A stretch of 27,290 nt of DNA, from contig CALKUS010000047.1 in NCBI GenBank assembly GCA_937996755.1, positions 1 through 27,290 of the forward strand, given 5' to 3'. Made by a program: the position numbers and the translations under genes. Below, in pieces: positions 1 to 7,007 of the stretch; the first letter of the stretch is position 1; every line of letters begins with the position of its first letter. The notes below the pieces were generated by a model. That model saw only the letters and a program-made list of their open reading frames with translations, was not told the DNA's origin and ran no database searches. The stretch is from an uncultured Pseudomonadota bacterium. Lineage in GTDB: Bacteria; Pseudomonadota; Gammaproteobacteria; Xanthomonadales; Ahniellaceae.

Positions 1-65
1 CGCTCCACCACCTCGCCGGCGGCGATCTGGTTGACGAGCTGCTCGGGGAGCTGGCGGATGGGCAT
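1..65 (-). CDS. mutL: MutL, DNA mismatch repair protein (N-terminal fragment, cut by window edge)
   Basis: Reading the minus strand from the ATG at 65-63 gives 21 complete codons beginning MPIRQLPEQL and running into NQIAAGEVVE. This is the hallmark N-terminus of MutL/PMS GHKL ATPases, which couple MutS mismatch recognition to downstream repair steps. The conserved NQIAAGEVV segment lies just before the catalytic Glu of the ATP-binding N box, which falls outside the window. The remainder of the gene lies to the left. The fragment is too short to judge integrity. The start is chosen because E. coli MutL also begins MPI and no better upstream start is visible. The family is very distinctive even from 21 residues. 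Confidence 0.9.
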   Translation of the reverse strand, partial: MPIRQLPEQLVNQIAAGEVVE

Positions 66-196
66 GGCGACGCGAGGCGCGCAGGGGGCTGCGGCGGCAG
101 AGACTACGAGATGGCAGCGCGATTGTCAGGATGCAAGTGAATGCGGTATCGGAGCAGGCTCGAGATCAGGATCAAGGGAATTTCGCCTCCCGGCGA

Positions 197-232
197 CCAG
201 AGGGGCGGTTGCTCGCCCAACCGCCCCTCTGG
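197..232. repeat. Perfect 15-bp hairpin, 6-nt loop
   Basis: The arm at 197-211 (CCAGAGGGGCGGTTG) is exactly complementary to 218-232, with a CTCGCC loop at 212-217. No T-run follows on either side, so it does not look like a standard intrinsic terminator. It is one of four similar hairpins upstream of mutL. Confidence 0.85.
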
Positions 233-417
233 ACTCCCCAAGGGCGGAAAGCGCGCTGCTGGCGACGCTCACAGCTGGAGCGAAAATTCGCGACGCGTTG
301 CGCGCGCTGGCGCTGGAGGCTCGAGGGCGGGACTTTGGCTCGCGCGGGGCGCTCGCTTGCCTTCGAACAACAGAGCGGCGTGTCGGACGCCGACGGTATC
401 GACGCCCGACCGCTCTC

Positions 418-447
418 GCGCCAGGCCCGCGCGGTCGGGCTTGGCGC
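418..447. repeat. 12-bp hairpin (one mismatch), loop CGCGGT
   Basis: The arms are 418-429 (GCGCCAGGCCCG) and 436-447 (CGGGCTTGGCGC), with one wobble-type mismatch around a CGCGGT loop. The core GCCCGCGCGGTCGGGCTTGG recurs at 521-539, so this is a repeated element. Confidence 0.75.
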
Positions 448-514
448 TGCCTCGGTCAGCAACACGAGGAAGCGCTCGACGAACTCGGGATCGCTCGCGC
501 TGCGAGCGGTGGGT

Positions 515-540
515 CCCAAGCCCGCGCGGTCGGGCTTGGG
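515..540. repeat. Perfect 10-bp hairpin, loop CGCGGT (second copy of the element at 418-447)
   Basis: The arm CCCAAGCCCG at 515-524 pairs perfectly with CGGGCTTGGG at 531-540. Loop CGCGGT and the inner arm bases are the same as in the copy about 95 bp upstream. Confidence 0.8.
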
Positions 541-574
541 TACTTTTGACTCTGCCTTTGGCCCTTTCTAGAGC

Positions 575-610
575 CCAGAGACTTCTTTGGGCCAGCAAAG
601 AAGTCTCTGG
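575..610. repeat. Perfect 15-bp hairpin, 6-nt loop
   Basis: CCAGAGACTTCTTTG at 575-589 pairs perfectly with CAAAGAAGTCTCTGG at 596-610 around a GGCCAG loop. It has the same 15-bp stem and 6-nt loop architecture as the hairpin at 197-232, and both outer ends begin CCAGAG, but the rest of the stem differs. It is less GC-rich than its surroundings. Confidence 0.85.
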
Positions 611-668
611 TCGCGGCGATAGCCGCGAAAGTACTTGAGGCATGCAGCCCGCAGGGCAAAGTCACAAT

Positions 669-765
669 GGATTCCCGCCTGCGCGGGAATGACGAATGGA
701 ACGCGTGAGCGGGAATGACGAGCAAGAAAGCACGGCGCTGGATCCCGGCGTTCGCCGGGATGACG
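669..765. repeat. REP-type palindromic array (GGATTCCCGC / GCGGGAATGACG family)
   Basis: Unit 1 has arms ATTCCCGC (671-678) and GCGGGAAT (683-690), followed by GACGAA. Unit 2 (about 698-721) keeps only the right half, AGCGGGAATGACGAG. Unit 3 has arms ATCCCGGC (742-749) and GCCGGGAT (754-761), followed by GACGAC. The GGGAATGACGA type is widespread in intergenic DNA of beta- and gammaproteobacteria. The array ends only about 25 bp before the methyltransferase start codon, so it probably lies in that gene's leader. Confidence 0.8.
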
Positions 766-788
766 ACGGAAGGAATCCAGAGGGTCCG

Positions 789-1817
789 ATGTCACTGATC
801 GATCTCGCCGAAAGCGGCAGGCTGCCCGACGCCCTCATTCGCCTCGGCATTCGCCGCCTCTGTTCGCAGCGTCTCCGCGAAGAACGCGCTGGCGGAATCG
901 AAAGCGAATCCGCGCGCCGCGCCAGTCGCATCGCCATGCTGCGCGAAAGCCCCGTCGCGATCGAGACGAAGGCGGCGAACGAGCAGCACTACGAGCTGCC
1001 GCCGGGCTTCTTCCAGCTGTGCCTCGGCAAGCGGCTGAAGTACTCGTCATGCCTGTTCCCGCGCGGCGACGAATCGCTCGACCAGGCCGAGGAGCTCATG
1101 CTCGCCGCGAGCTGCGAGCGCGCCGAGCTGCGCGACGGGCAGCGCATCCTGGAACTCGGTTGCGGCTGGGGCTCGCTCACGCTGTGGATGGCCGAGCGCT
1201 ATCCGAACGCGAGGATCACGGCCGTGTCGAATTCTGCGCCGCAGCGCGAGCACATCGAGGCGCGCTGCCGCGAGCGCGGCTTCGCGAACGTCACGGTGCT
1301 CACGCACGACGCGAACACGCTGGAGTTGCCCGCGGCGTCGTTCGACCGCTGCGTGTCGGTCGAGATGTTCGAGCACATGCGCAACTACCAGACGCTGCTC
1401 GCGCGCATCGCGTCGTGGCTCGCGCCGGGCGGAAAGCTCTTCGTGCACGTGTTCTGCCACAAGGACCTCATGTACCCGTTCGAGGTCGACGGCGACGACA
1501 ACTGGATGGGCCGGTATTTCTTCACGGGTGGCCTCATGCCCGCGGCCGACACGCTGCTGCATTTCCAGCGCGACGTGGTGCTCGAGGAAACCTGGCGGCT
1601 GTCCGGCCGCCACTACGCGCGCACCGCGAACCTCTGGCTCGCGAACCACGACGCTCGCGCCGAAGCCGTGCAGGCCGTCCTGCGCAACGCCTACGGCGAG
1701 CACGCCGCGACCTGGAACCAGCGCTGGCGGATGTTCTGGATGGCCTGCGCCGAGCTGTTCGGTTACCGCGGTGGCGAAGAGTGGCTGGTGGCGCACTACC
1801 GCTTCGCGAAGCGCTGA
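789..1817 (+). CDS. Cyclopropane-fatty-acyl-phospholipid synthase-like SAM methyltransferase
   Basis: The 342-aa product is a class I SAM-dependent methyltransferase of the CFA synthase / coclaurine N-methyltransferase-like group (COG2230). SAM-binding motif I is LELGCGWGS at residues 121-129, and an EMFEHM segment lies at 192-197. Upstream, HYELPPGFF (68-75) and YSSCLF (85-90) match the characteristic 'HYD...FF...YSCAYF' block of the family. The protein lacks the long N-terminal extension of canonical Cfa, so an N- or C-methyltransferase acting on a small or lipid substrate is equally possible. An upstream in-frame ATG at 696 exists but would translate the REP array into protein. The ATG at 789, preceded by AGAGGG at 779-784, is preferred. 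The gene stands alone and ends before a convergent terminator. Confidence 0.85.
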   Translation: MSLIDLAESGRLPDALIRLGIRRLCSQRLREERAGGIESESARRASRIAMLRESPVAIETKAANEQHYELPPGFFQLCLGKRLKYSSCLFPRGDESLDQAEELMLAASCERAELRDGQRILELGCGWGSLTLWMAERYPNARITAVSNSAPQREHIEARCRERGFANVTVLTHDANTLELPAASFDRCVSVEMFEHMRNYQTLLARIASWLAPGGKLFVHVFCHKDLMYPFEVDGDDNWMGRYFFTGGLMPAADTLLHFQRDVVLEETWRLSGRHYARTANLWLANHDARAEAVQAVLRNAYGEHAATWNQRWRMFWMACAELFGYRGGEEWLVAHYRFAKR

Positions 1818-1859
1818 CGGTTCGCTCTGGAATTCGAGACGCGACACCGGAGGTCGCGA

Positions 1860-1930
1860 GGCAAGAACGACGCTTCTTGCCGAGCGGGCGGAGCCTGCTT
1901 TCCGCCGGACCGATTTCGCGAAGCGAAATC
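1860..1930. repeat. Three small consecutive hairpins downstream of the methyltransferase gene
   Basis: GGCAAGAA (1860-1867) pairs with TTCTTGCC (1874-1881) around a 6-nt loop. GGCGGA (1887-1892) pairs with TCCGCC (1901-1906). GATTTCGC (1912-1919) pairs with GCGAAATC (1923-1930) around GAA. They sit between the stop codon at 1817 and the terminator at 1941-1972 and may protect the mRNA 3' end. Confidence 0.6.
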
Positions 1931-1940
1931 GGGACGAACC

Positions 1941-1972
1941 AAAAAAAAAGCCCGGCCGAGGCCGGGCTTTTT
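1941..1972. terminator. Bidirectional rho-independent terminator between convergent genes
   Basis: A run of nine A (1941-1949) leads into GCCCGGCC (1950-1957), a tight GA turn, GGCCGGGC (1960-1967) and five T. The structure works on both strands, serving the methyltransferase gene (plus, stop at 1817) and the OmpA-type gene (minus, stop at 1994). Confidence 0.93.
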
Positions 1973-1993
1973 CGTTCGCGAGGTAAATCGCGA

Positions 1994-3097
1994 TTACTTC
2001 TGCACGTCCAGCTCGGTGCGGCGATTGCGCTGGCGGCCTTCCTTCGTGTCGTTCGTGTCGATCGGACGCGACTCGCCGTAGCCGACCGGACCCGAGAGGC
2101 GACCGGCGTCGACGCCGTGGCCCGTCAGGTAGTCGTACACGATGCGCGAGCGGCGCTCGGACAGGCCCTGGTTGTACTCGTCCGTACCGACGGAGTCGGT
2201 GTGGCCGGCCACTTCCACGCGGACCTGCGGGTAGCGGTTCAGCACGTCGACGGCCTGGTCGAGGATCGCGATGCCTTCGGAGGACGGCTCCTTCAGCGTC
2301 GGGGCGATGTCCATCTCACCGGACTTCGGGCGGTCGAACTTGAACTCGACGCCGCGCAGGTCGATCACGACGTCCTGCGTGCAACCGTCGGCGCCGACGA
2401 TCTGGCCAGCGGCCGTGTTCGGGCACTTGTCGTCGCAGTTGTTCACGCCGTCCTTGTCGTCGTCGAGGTCGGCGCAGGAGGTCTGCGGGGTCTCGACGCG
2501 CTCTTCCACGCGCTCCTCGACCACTTCCTCGCTGGCGCCACCGAGCGCGATGACCACGCCCAGGTTGATCATCCAGTCGGAGTAGTTGTCGGAATCGGGG
2601 ATCGAGTCGCCGTCCGTGTCGTAGCGGTAGGCCACTTCACCACGGAACGAAACGCGGTCGGTCAGGCTGTTCTGGATGCCGAGGCCGAGCTGGAAGCCCG
2701 GATCCCAGCCGTCTTCCACGCCGTTGCGGTGGTTGATCAGGCCCGCGCCGCCCATGATGAACGGACGCCAGTTGGAATCACCGAAGAACCAGCGGATGGC
2801 GACACCGTACATGGTGCTGTCCATCGAATCGTCGGTGCCGAGGAGGATGCGGCCTTCCTCGTTCGCACCGCGCTGCGTGCGGTCGACGAACACGTCGATG
2901 GCCGCGTTCGGGTTGATGTACTTGCCGATGCCGAGGCCGAGCAGCAGCGTGCCGTCGTCGCTCAGGCGATCTTCGTCGTTGAAATACGCGCCCGCGTACG
3001 GGTTCACGTACCAGCGGTCGTCGTAGTCCTGCGCCTGCGCCGTCGCGGCGGCCCCGAGCGACAGGGCGATCAGGGCACACAGTTGCTTGCGGTTCAT
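1994..3097 (-). CDS. OmpA-family outer-membrane porin with TSP3-type linker
   Basis: The 367-aa product carries a signal peptide (residues 1-22, MNRKQLCALI...AQAQ). An OmpA-like beta-barrel spans roughly 25-187. A short acidic linker follows, then an Asp-rich, cysteine-containing thrombospondin type-3-like Ca-binding segment (about 208-240, with DLDDDKDG). The C-terminal OmpA peptidoglycan-binding domain is at about 245-367, with GHTDSVG at 298-304, the LSERR helix (312-316), and a final RQRNRRTEL. It would anchor the outer membrane to peptidoglycan, as OprF and OmpA do. The start at 3097 is fixed by a strong AAGGAG Shine-Dalgarno at 3104-3109 with a 6-nt spacer and by the signal peptide. The frame is open further upstream to 3244 but without a plausible leader. 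Confidence 0.93.
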   Translation of the reverse strand: MNRKQLCALIALSLGAAATAQAQDYDDRWYVNPYAGAYFNDEDRLSDDGTLLLGLGIGKYINPNAAIDVFVDRTQRGANEEGRILLGTDDSMDSTMYGVAIRWFFGDSNWRPFIMGGAGLINHRNGVEDGWDPGFQLGLGIQNSLTDRVSFRGEVAYRYDTDGDSIPDSDNYSDWMINLGVVIALGGASEEVVEERVEERVETPQTSCADLDDDKDGVNNCDDKCPNTAAGQIVGADGCTQDVVIDLRGVEFKFDRPKSGEMDIAPTLKEPSSEGIAILDQAVDVLNRYPQVRVEVAGHTDSVGTDEYNQGLSERRSRIVYDYLTGHGVDAGRLSGPVGYGESRPIDTNDTKEGRQRNRRTELDVQK

Positions 3098-3160
3098 CGA
3101 CGTCTCCTTGTTCATTTGCAAAAGGGCGCGGACGGGCCATCCCCCATCGCGTCGGACGGC

Positions 3161-3166
3161 AGTATA
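3161..3166 (-). promoter_or_regulatory. Candidate -10 box (TATACT) for the OmpA-type gene
   Basis: On the minus strand TATACT lies about 65 bp upstream of the start codon, inside a locally AT-rich patch (3161-3195) that stands out from the GC-rich surroundings. No clear TTGACA partner is present at 17 bp (the closest is AAGACT), so only the -10 is proposed. Confidence 0.4.
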
Positions 3167-3336
3167 AATGAACGGGTTTAACAAGTCTTTTACGGCAACT
3201 GAACGACACACATGTTCAAGCGACCGTAATCCCTTGCGAATCAAAGGTCAACGGCTGTTTCCAGGGCCTTGACCGGAGCGCCGGCCCCTGCCCGTTCGGG
3301 CAGACGACCGCCGATCCGGCCGGGCATCCCGCCGGC

Positions 3337-4785
3337 TCAGACGGCGAACAGGTCCATGAACTCGTGGATCGGCGTCGCCTCGAAGCGCATCACGTCGCCG
3401 ATCAGGCCGCGCACCTGCTCGACGCGCCGGCGCGAGAGCGCGCCGGCGAGCGCGTCCTCGAACTTCGCCACGAGCACCGGAATGCCTTCTGCACGACGCT
3501 CGCGATGGCCGATCGGGAAGTCGATCGCCACGCGCTCGGTCTGGCTGCCGTCCTTGAACGTCACCTGCACGGCGTTGCCGATCCAGCGCTTGTCGGGATC
3601 GAAGTAGTCCTTCGTGAACTGCGGGTTCTCGCGGACTTCCATGCGGTCGCGCAGCGCGTCGACGCGCGGATCGGCCGCGATCGCGTCCTCGTAGTCGGCG
3701 GCCGTAAGGCGGCCGTGGATGAGCGGGATGGCGACCATGTACTGGATGCAGTGGTCGCGGTCGGCCGGGTTCGCGAGCGGGCCGGTCTTGTCGATGATGC
3801 GCACGCCCGCTTCCTGCGTCTCGATCGTGATCTTCTCGATCTGGTCGAGGCGGCCGGCGACCTGCGCGTGCAGCTTCATCGCGCACTCCACCGCGGTCTG
3901 CGCATGGAACTCGGCCGGGAAGCTGATCTTGAAGAGCACGTTTTCCATCACGTAGCTGCCGAACGGCCGCTCGAACTGGAACGCATTGCCCTTGAACAGC
4001 ACGTCGTAGAAGCCCCAGGTCTTCGCGCTGAGCGCCGACGGGTAGCCGGTCTCGCCCTTGAGCGCATTCAGCGCGTGCGTGACGGCGCGACGGCACGCGT
4101 CGCCCGCGGCCCAGCTCTTGCGCGAGCCCGTGTTCGGCGCGTGGCGATAGGTGCGCAGCGCGCCACCGTCCACCCAGCTGTTGGAAACCGCGTTCACGAT
4201 GTCGGCCTTGCTGCCGCCGAGCATCGCCGTCGCGACCGCCGTCGAGGCGAGGCGCACGAGGATCACGTGGTCGAGGCCCACGCGGTTGAAGCTGTTCTTC
4301 AGCGCGTAGCCGCCCTGGATCTCGTGCGCCTTGATCGCCCACGTGAGGACTTCCCGCACCGTGACCGGCTTGCGGCCCTCGCGCACGTTCTTGCGCGACA
4401 GCCAGTCGCCGACGCCGAGGATCGCGCCGAGGTTATCGGACGGATGACCCCACTCCGCCGCGAGCCAGGTGTCGTTGAAATCGAGCCAGCGCACCTGCGT
4501 GCCGATGTTGAACGCGGCCTGCACCGGGTCGAGCTCGTGGCTCGTGCCGGGCACGCGCGTGCCGCCGGGGAGCGTGGCGCCGGGCACGATCGGCCCGAGC
4601 ATCTTCACGCACTCGGGGAAGCGCAGCGCGAGCAGCGAGCACGCGATCGAGTCGAGCAGGCACCAGCGCGCCGTTTCGTAGGCCTCGGACGAGCTGATGT
4701 AGTAATCGGAAACGTAGTTCGCGATATCGACGAGCGGCTGGTCGGGGTCGGGGCGGCGAGCCGAGCGGATGTCGTGGTGGGACAT
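3337..4785 (-). CDS. prpD: 2-methylcitrate dehydratase (PrpD)
   Basis: The 482-aa product is nearly the same length as E. coli PrpD (483 aa) and is of the MmgE/PrpD fold. Recognisable family stretches include ARWCLLDSIAC near the N-terminus, VRWLDFNDTWLAAEWGHPSDN, WAAGDACRRAV, and SFPAEFHAQTAVECA. PrpD dehydrates 2-methylcitrate to 2-methyl-cis-aconitate in the cytoplasmic methylcitrate cycle for propionyl-CoA. The start at 4785 (MSHHDIRS) is chosen by family length; an in-frame upstream ATG at 4881 would add 32 atypical residues. No prpB, prpC, acnD or prpF is adjacent; the neighbours are ompA-like downstream and a divergent small gene upstream. The gene is intact. Confidence 0.92.
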   Translation of the reverse strand: MSHHDIRSARRPDPDQPLVDIANYVSDYYISSSEAYETARWCLLDSIACSLLALRFPECVKMLGPIVPGATLPGGTRVPGTSHELDPVQAAFNIGTQVRWLDFNDTWLAAEWGHPSDNLGAILGVGDWLSRKNVREGRKPVTVREVLTWAIKAHEIQGGYALKNSFNRVGLDHVILVRLASTAVATAMLGGSKADIVNAVSNSWVDGGALRTYRHAPNTGSRKSWAAGDACRRAVTHALNALKGETGYPSALSAKTWGFYDVLFKGNAFQFERPFGSYVMENVLFKISFPAEFHAQTAVECAMKLHAQVAGRLDQIEKITIETQEAGVRIIDKTGPLANPADRDHCIQYMVAIPLIHGRLTAADYEDAIAADPRVDALRDRMEVRENPQFTKDYFDPDKRWIGNAVQVTFKDGSQTERVAIDFPIGHRERRAEGIPVLVAKFEDALAGALSRRRVEQVRGLIGDVMRFEATPIHEFMDLFAV

Positions 4786-4943
4786 GGCGGGATCCGGAAC
4801 GAGGGGAGCGAAGCAGCGAATGCGCTGCGAAGAGCGCGCATTCTGCCAGATCGTGTCGCGTGCGCCCACGCATCGGACCATGCCCGGAAGCCTGGGTTAT
4901 CCTCTGGCGCGGGGCGGGAACACACCCTGGACCGCGCGAGGAC

Positions 4944-5336
4944 ATGGACGAGGCGACCGGCGCCGAAGTCAGGCGATTCATCCTGACCAGCATCCCTTCC
5001 GTGCCGCACCTGGAGACGCTGCTGCTGCTCTGGCGCGAGCGCAACCGCGAGTGGGACGCCGCCGGCGTCGCGCAACGCATCTACGTGCCCGAGAAGACGG
5101 CGGCCGCCGTGCTCGCGGACCTCGGGGCGTCGGGCCTGCTCGCCTGCGACGACCAGTTGCGACGTTGCCGATTCGATGCGACCCGCGAGGCGCTCGCCGC
5201 GCTCGTCGGCCGCCTCGATGCCGAATACGCACGCGACCTCGTCGGCGTGACGCGCCTCATCCACTCGCGCAGCAGCCGCCAGGCGCAGGCATTCGCCGAC
5301 GCCTTCAAGTTCCGCAAGGACACCGACCATGGCTGA
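4944..5336 (+). CDS. Conserved hypothetical soluble protein (possible winged-helix fold)
   Basis: The 130-aa product is not firmly recognised. It is soluble, mostly helical and charged. Residues 18-65 (HLETLLLLWRERNREWDAAGVAQ, then RIYVPEKTAAAVLADLGASGLL, described here in two pieces) read like the helix-turn-helix core of a winged-helix domain, with a following strand pair 'ACDDQLRRCRF'. A C-terminal helix ends in a basic tail. It starts the four-gene plus-strand cluster and overlaps the next gene by 8 nt, so it is translationally coupled to the DUF5985-like pair. A role as their regulator or partner is inference. The ATG at 4944 is preferred over 4860 because the extra residues are Pro/Gly/Arg-rich and the start follows a GAGGAC sequence. 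Confidence 0.7.
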   Translation: MDEATGAEVRRFILTSIPSVPHLETLLLLWRERNREWDAAGVAQRIYVPEKTAAAVLADLGASGLLACDDQLRRCRFDATREALAALVGRLDAEYARDLVGVTRLIHSRSSRQAQAFADAFKFRKDTDHG

Positions 5337-5583
5337 GATCGTCTACGCGCTCTGTGCGCTCACTTCACTCGCCTGCGCCGTCCTGCTGTTCCGCGGCTAC
5401 GCGCGCAGCCGCAGCGGGATGCTGTTCTGGAGCGCGCTGTGCTTCGCGTGCCTCACGATCAGCAATGCGCTGCTGGTCGTCGACCGGCTCGTCCTGCCGG
5501 AACCGGTGCTCAATACCTGGCGGCTGGTCCCGACGCTGCTCGGGCTCGCGCTCCTGATCTACGGCCTCACGCAGGAGGAATGA
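5329..5583 (+). CDS. DUF5985-like small integral membrane protein (first of a pair)
   Basis: The 84-aa product has three predicted transmembrane helices, at about 4-22, 32-51 and 63-80. Short basic connectors (RGYARSRSG) and a C-terminal TQEE follow. The size and the pattern 'F(R)GY.RSRS..LFWSALCF..LTISNALLVVDRLVLP' fit the DUF5985 group of uncharacterised mini membrane proteins, but the family name is from memory and only moderately certain. It overlaps the upstream gene by 8 nt and is followed after 1 nt by a homologous gene. No catalytic motif is visible. Confidence 0.8.
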   Translation: MAEIVYALCALTSLACAVLLFRGYARSRSGMLFWSALCFACLTISNALLVVDRLVLPEPVLNTWRLVPTLLGLALLIYGLTQEE

Positions 5584-5584
5584 C

Positions 5585-5848
5585 GTGGTCAGCAATGCCG
5601 TGCTGCTCGGCGCGATCGCGATGGCTTCGCTCGTCGCCGCCCTGCTCTTCCTGCGCTTCTGGCGCAGCAGCCGCGATCGCTTCTTCCTGTTCCTCGCCGC
5701 TTCGTTCGCGATCGAGGGCGTGAACCGTGCCGCGTTCGCGCTCGCGCACGAACGCGTCGAGAACGAGCCGGTGTACTACCTCGTGCGGCTCTGCGCGTAC
5801 GCGCTGATCATCGTCGCGATCGTCGACAAGAACCGCGCCCGTCGCTGA
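5585..5848 (+). CDS. DUF5985-like small integral membrane protein (second of a pair)
   Basis: The 87-aa product has three predicted helices and the same plan as its upstream neighbour: an N-terminal helix, RFWRSSRDRFFLFLAASF aligning with the partner's RGYARSRSGMLFWSALCF, then a middle and a last helix ending KNRARR. It is therefore a diverged tandem paralogue. The GTG start at 5585 is fixed by AGGAGG at 5573-5578 with a 6-nt spacer, inside the end of the preceding gene. The pair may form a heteromeric membrane complex; this is inference. Confidence 0.8.
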   Translation: MVSNAVLLGAIAMASLVAALLFLRFWRSSRDRFFLFLAASFAIEGVNRAAFALAHERVENEPVYYLVRLCAYALIIVAIVDKNRARR

Positions 5849-5852
5849 CCCG

Positions 5853-6980
5853 ATGCAGGCGAGCTGCTGGGAGGACACGCCGGGAGAGACGCTGCCGCCC
5901 CTGGTGGGCGAGCACACGGCGGACGTCTGCGTGGTCGGCCTCGGCGGTGCCGGGCTCGCGGCGCTCGCCGCGGCGCGCGCGCGCGGTCTGTCCGCCATTG
6001 GCGTGGACGCCGGGCAACCCGGGCATGGCGCGGCAGGCCGCAACGGCGGTTTCCTGATCGCCGGCCTGGCGAGCTTCCACCACCACGCCGTTGCGCGATT
6101 CGGACGCGCGCGCGCCACGGCGCTCTATCGCGCGACGTCGGCCGAGCTGGAGCGGATCGCCACGACGCACGCCGGTCTCGTGCGGCGCACCGGCTCGCTG
6201 CGCATCGCCGCCGACGCGGCCGAGCGCGAGGACTGCCGCGCGCAGCTCGAAGCGATGCGCGGCGACGGCCTCGCAGCAGAGCCCTACGACGGCGAGGAAG
6301 GTCGCGGCCTGCTGTTTCCCGGCGACGCGGCGTACGACCCGCTCGCGCTCTGCCGCGCCGAAGCCCGCGCCGCGCGCGCGGCCGGCGCCGCGCTCTTCGC
6401 CGACAGCCCGATCGTGTCGGTGACGCCGGGCAGCGTCCGCACGGTGCATGCGCACGTCGCGTGCAGCTCGGTGGTCGTCGCCGTCGACGGCCGGCTCGAG
6501 CTGCTGCTCCCGGCGCTCGGCGACGCCGTGCGCAGTGCGCGCCTGCAGATGCTCGCGACTGCGCCGCTGCCGGAGCGAGCCGGTGGCCTGCGCTTCCCGC
6601 GGCCGGTCTATGCGCGCGGCGGATACGACTACTGGCAGCAGTTGCCCGACCGCACGCTCGCGCTGGGCGGCGCGCGCGACGTCGGCGGCGAGGAGGAGTG
6701 GACGACGTCGCGCGCGACGAGCGCCGCGGTCCAGGATGCGCTCGATGCGATCCTGCGCGAACGGCTCGGCGTCACGGCCGCGGTCACGCACCGCTGGGCC
6801 GCGACGGTCGCGTTCACGCGCAACGGGCTGCCGCTGCTCGCGCGCGTCGCGGACGGCGTGGTCGCATGCGGCGCCTACAACGGAACGGGAAACCTGATGT
6901 CGCGGCTGTGCGGCAGGTCGGCGTTGGCGATCGCGCTCGGCGAGCGGGATGAGATTTCAAACTTGATTGGGGTCCTCTGA
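5853..6980 (+). CDS. FAD-dependent oxidoreductase, DAO family
   Basis: The 375-aa product has an N-terminal Rossmann dinucleotide-binding fold, VCVVGLGGAGLAALAAARA at about 25-43, ending in VDAG. The family's flavin-contacting GAAGRNGGF is at 59-67. The C-terminus has the DAO-family FAD loop CGAYNGTGNL followed by a Ser/Arg-rich helix. It probably oxidises an amino acid or amine (glycine/D-amino acid oxidase-like, or PuuB-like) and is cytoplasmic. The substrate cannot be read from sequence. The start is 4 nt after the upstream stop, so it completes the four-gene cluster. The protein is slightly shorter than typical DadA but all framework motifs are present. Confidence 0.85.
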   Translation: MQASCWEDTPGETLPPLVGEHTADVCVVGLGGAGLAALAAARARGLSAIGVDAGQPGHGAAGRNGGFLIAGLASFHHHAVARFGRARATALYRATSAELERIATTHAGLVRRTGSLRIAADAAEREDCRAQLEAMRGDGLAAEPYDGEEGRGLLFPGDAAYDPLALCRAEARAARAAGAALFADSPIVSVTPGSVRTVHAHVACSSVVVAVDGRLELLLPALGDAVRSARLQMLATAPLPERAGGLRFPRPVYARGGYDYWQQLPDRTLALGGARDVGGEEEWTTSRATSAAVQDALDAILRERLGVTAAVTHRWAATVAFTRNGLPLLARVADGVVACGAYNGTGNLMSRLCGRSALAIALGERDEISNLIGVL

Positions 6981-7007
6981 CTCCACGCTCGGGAATGCGT
7001 GTCTCGG

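Larger units (their letters stand above)
66..788. other. Long intergenic region between mutL and the methyltransferase gene, rich in hairpins
   Basis: About 720 bases separate the divergent mutL and methyltransferase starts. Open frames occur on both strands (for example 31-549 and 172-519), but they overlap one another, translate to Arg/Ala/Ser-rich low-complexity peptides and have no recognisable domain, so I do not call genes. The region holds four strong hairpins, each with a 6-nt loop (197-232, 418-447, 515-540, 575-610), and a REP-type array (669-765). I see no convincing sigma70 promoter. Confidence 0.7.

Noticed and set aside
31..643. Several 90-170 codon frames in the region upstream of mutL
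   Set aside because: They overlap one another on both strands, contain the inverted repeats, and show Arg/Ala/Ser bias without any conserved domain.
1019..3181. 720-codon open frame on the plus strand
   Set aside because: It runs through the methyltransferase gene out of frame and then antisense to the OmpA-type gene; the translation is Arg/Val/Ala-rich with no domain, and a strong terminator (1941-1972) lies inside. It is a GC-rich shadow.
3364..4986. 540-codon plus-strand frame opposite prpD
   Set aside because: Antisense to the well-conserved prpD; Arg/His-rich composition and no motif. High GC3 removes stop codons from this frame.
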